DNA of 64,000 nt from an uncultured Lachnospiraceae bacterium (GTDB taxonomy: Bacteria > Bacillota > Clostridia > Lachnospirales > Lachnospiraceae). The stretch lies in NCBI GenBank assembly GCA_910577645.1, contig CAJTOL010000012.1, positions 22,647-86,646 of the forward strand, read 5' to 3'. This document shows, piece by piece, positions 63,075 through 64,000 of this stretch. The notes below the pieces were generated by a model. The model did not search any database, was not told the origin of the DNA, and saw nothing but the letters and a program-made list of their open reading frames with translations. A program made the translations under genes and the position numbers. Position 1 is the first letter of the stretch. Each line of letters starts with the position of its first letter.

Positions 63075-63488
63075 CTATTTTCAAGTGTCAATGGAGGCTG
63101 TGAGAGTGTTTTTACGGTACTGTATGGCAATGGAATTAAAAAGGCAGAAAAAATTGTCCGATGGTTTAAAAATCTGCAAGTTATTTTCCCTGAAACCACG
63201 GTCCAAGCACTTCCATTTCGTATGAAAGAAGATGAAGACCTGCGTAATTATATTGCAGGAATGCTTGATAAGATGGATACAGACGTTTATGAGATCTCTG
63301 TGGCAAGTGATGAGATTGATTTCTATGAATTTGCGTGCAGAGCAGAAGAAGGAAGTAACATTTCTGTTGCAGAAAATGCTGTTTTTACTGCGCCTAAATG
63401 TAGAACACCAGAACAAGTGAGGATGCTCAGCAAAGTGCGCCCAAAACATTTAGTTGGAATGCTATCTATCAGCGGGCGAAAAAGTTAA
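63075..63488 (+). pseudogene. Gene fragment without a start codon
   Basis: An open frame of about 137 codons that has no usable start before an internal ATG at 63222. It reads CESVFTVLYGNGIKKAEKIV early and EISVASDEIDFYEFACRAEE later, with a consistent protein-like composition through the internal ATG, so the 5' end of a real gene seems lost. The family was not recognised. Confidence 0.55.
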
Positions 63489-63642
63489 GTATGGACTCGG
63501 GGGGGCATTTTTGCATTATGCTGGTAGGAGAATATGCCCCTGCGTTCCCTGCTTCTTATGTTAACCCGGTGGATGCGGCAGGTATTTCCTTCTTTGAGAT
63601 AGATGAATCCATTATTCTCAGCTCCACAGAGTTGCCCGTTTG

Positions 63643-63795
63643 ATGTATGCCATGGGACTTGACGTGTTTGAGACGCCGGCTGAACTTGAAGAATATGCCT
63701 GTCAACAGGCAGAAGATATGCCGGTTTGGCCGGAAGAGGGTTCCATGATTTATGAAAACGGACTAATTACTGTTAAAATGGGAGAAAGTTCATGA
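63643..63795 (+). pseudogene. Small gene fragment before rfbA
   Basis: Fifty codons from an ATG at 63643 (MYAMGLDVFETPAELEEYAC) ending at 63795. The frame continues upstream as HRVARL without a start, and there is no ribosome site. It looks like the 3' end of a degraded gene of the kind common in accessory islands. Function is not assigned. Confidence 0.45.
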
Positions 63796-63912
63796 TTTTA
63801 TGGCGACATAAGCTTTTGCCGCCAGGTTTGCAAAATTTAGAAAACTATGCTATCATAACCCATAGTATCATGATAATAAACGCAACCAGATCTATTTGAC
63901 AGGAGGATAGGA

Positions 63913-64000
63913 ATGAAAGGAATTATTTTAGCAGGAGGCAGCGGAACCAGACTCTACCCCTTGACCAAAGTAACATCCAAGCAGCTTCTGCCTATTTACG
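63913..64000 (+). CDS. rfbA: Glucose-1-phosphate thymidylyltransferase, N-terminal part
   Basis: The first 29 codons before the window ends. MKGIILAGGSGTRLYPLTKV followed by SKQLLPIY is the nucleotide-binding start of RfbA/RmlA, which makes dTDP-glucose for rhamnose and other surface sugars. AGGAGG lies before the ATG. It probably opens a polysaccharide gene cluster. Confidence 0.92.
   Translation, partial: MKGIILAGGSGTRLYPLTKVTSKQLLPIY

Overview
The window reads as chromosomal DNA of a spore-forming, anaerobic gut-type Clostridia, most likely Lachnospiraceae. Evidence is the sporulation genes (SpoIIID, a SipL-like SPOCS/LysM protein, YtvI), a desulfoferrodoxin-family protein, strong AGGAGG ribosome sites, a Rho with a long N-terminal insertion, and the order rho, rpmE, yqhQ (DUF1385), prmC, prfA. 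No rRNA, tRNA, CRISPR array or intact insertion sequence was seen.

Layout. 1-2.9 kb: the end of a polysaccharide-export ABC permease, then a decaying defence island (intact AbiEi antitoxin, AbiEii toxin broken by several lesions, a truncated third gene) and a candidate type I toxin-antitoxin locus. 2.9-7.4 kb: spoIIID, then a LacI-type regulator, a PTS IIBCA permease and a PhnP-like metallo-hydrolase. Three identical GAATACGTATTC palindromes probably make these one regulon. 7.4-9.6 kb: small metabolic genes and a PrcB-like lipoprotein. 9.7-19.3 kb: a coherent uncharacterised catabolic locus made of three paralogous bicupins on divergent promoters, a LacI regulator, a polyamine/iron-type ABC importer and two TIM-barrel epimerase-like proteins. 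One or more members of each paralog set has lost its metal ligands. 19.3-27.8 kb: MATE exporters, a GntR regulator with an RspA/ManD-type enolase gene facing a PTS IIC gene (both cut at their 5' ends at one junction near 22.695 kb), a LysR regulator, a HAD phosphatase and cysE.

27.8-35.1 kb: regulator and transporter cassettes (AraC-GNAT with MATE; TetR, DUF4180, dual-HTH MerR, MFS) and a BlaI/M56 operon led by a 44-residue orphan peptide gene. The M56 sensor gene is split by a -1 frameshift lying on an A AAA AAC slippery heptamer. 35.2-63 kb is mostly conserved housekeeping: ttcA, sipL, hlyIII, an rluA-family gene, ytvI, asnA, a PHP phosphatase, an S1 protein, relQ-dtd, an M18 aminopeptidase, a PPIase lipoprotein, xpt, uxaB, a ZIP transporter, a polysaccharide deacetylase, rarA, rho, rpmE, yqhQ, prmC and prfA. 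63-63.8 kb holds decayed gene fragments, and the window closes at the start of rfbA, so both edges touch surface-polysaccharide genes.

Start codons were chosen by Shine-Dalgarno match and family length. All function calls come from motif recognition by eye, with no database search.
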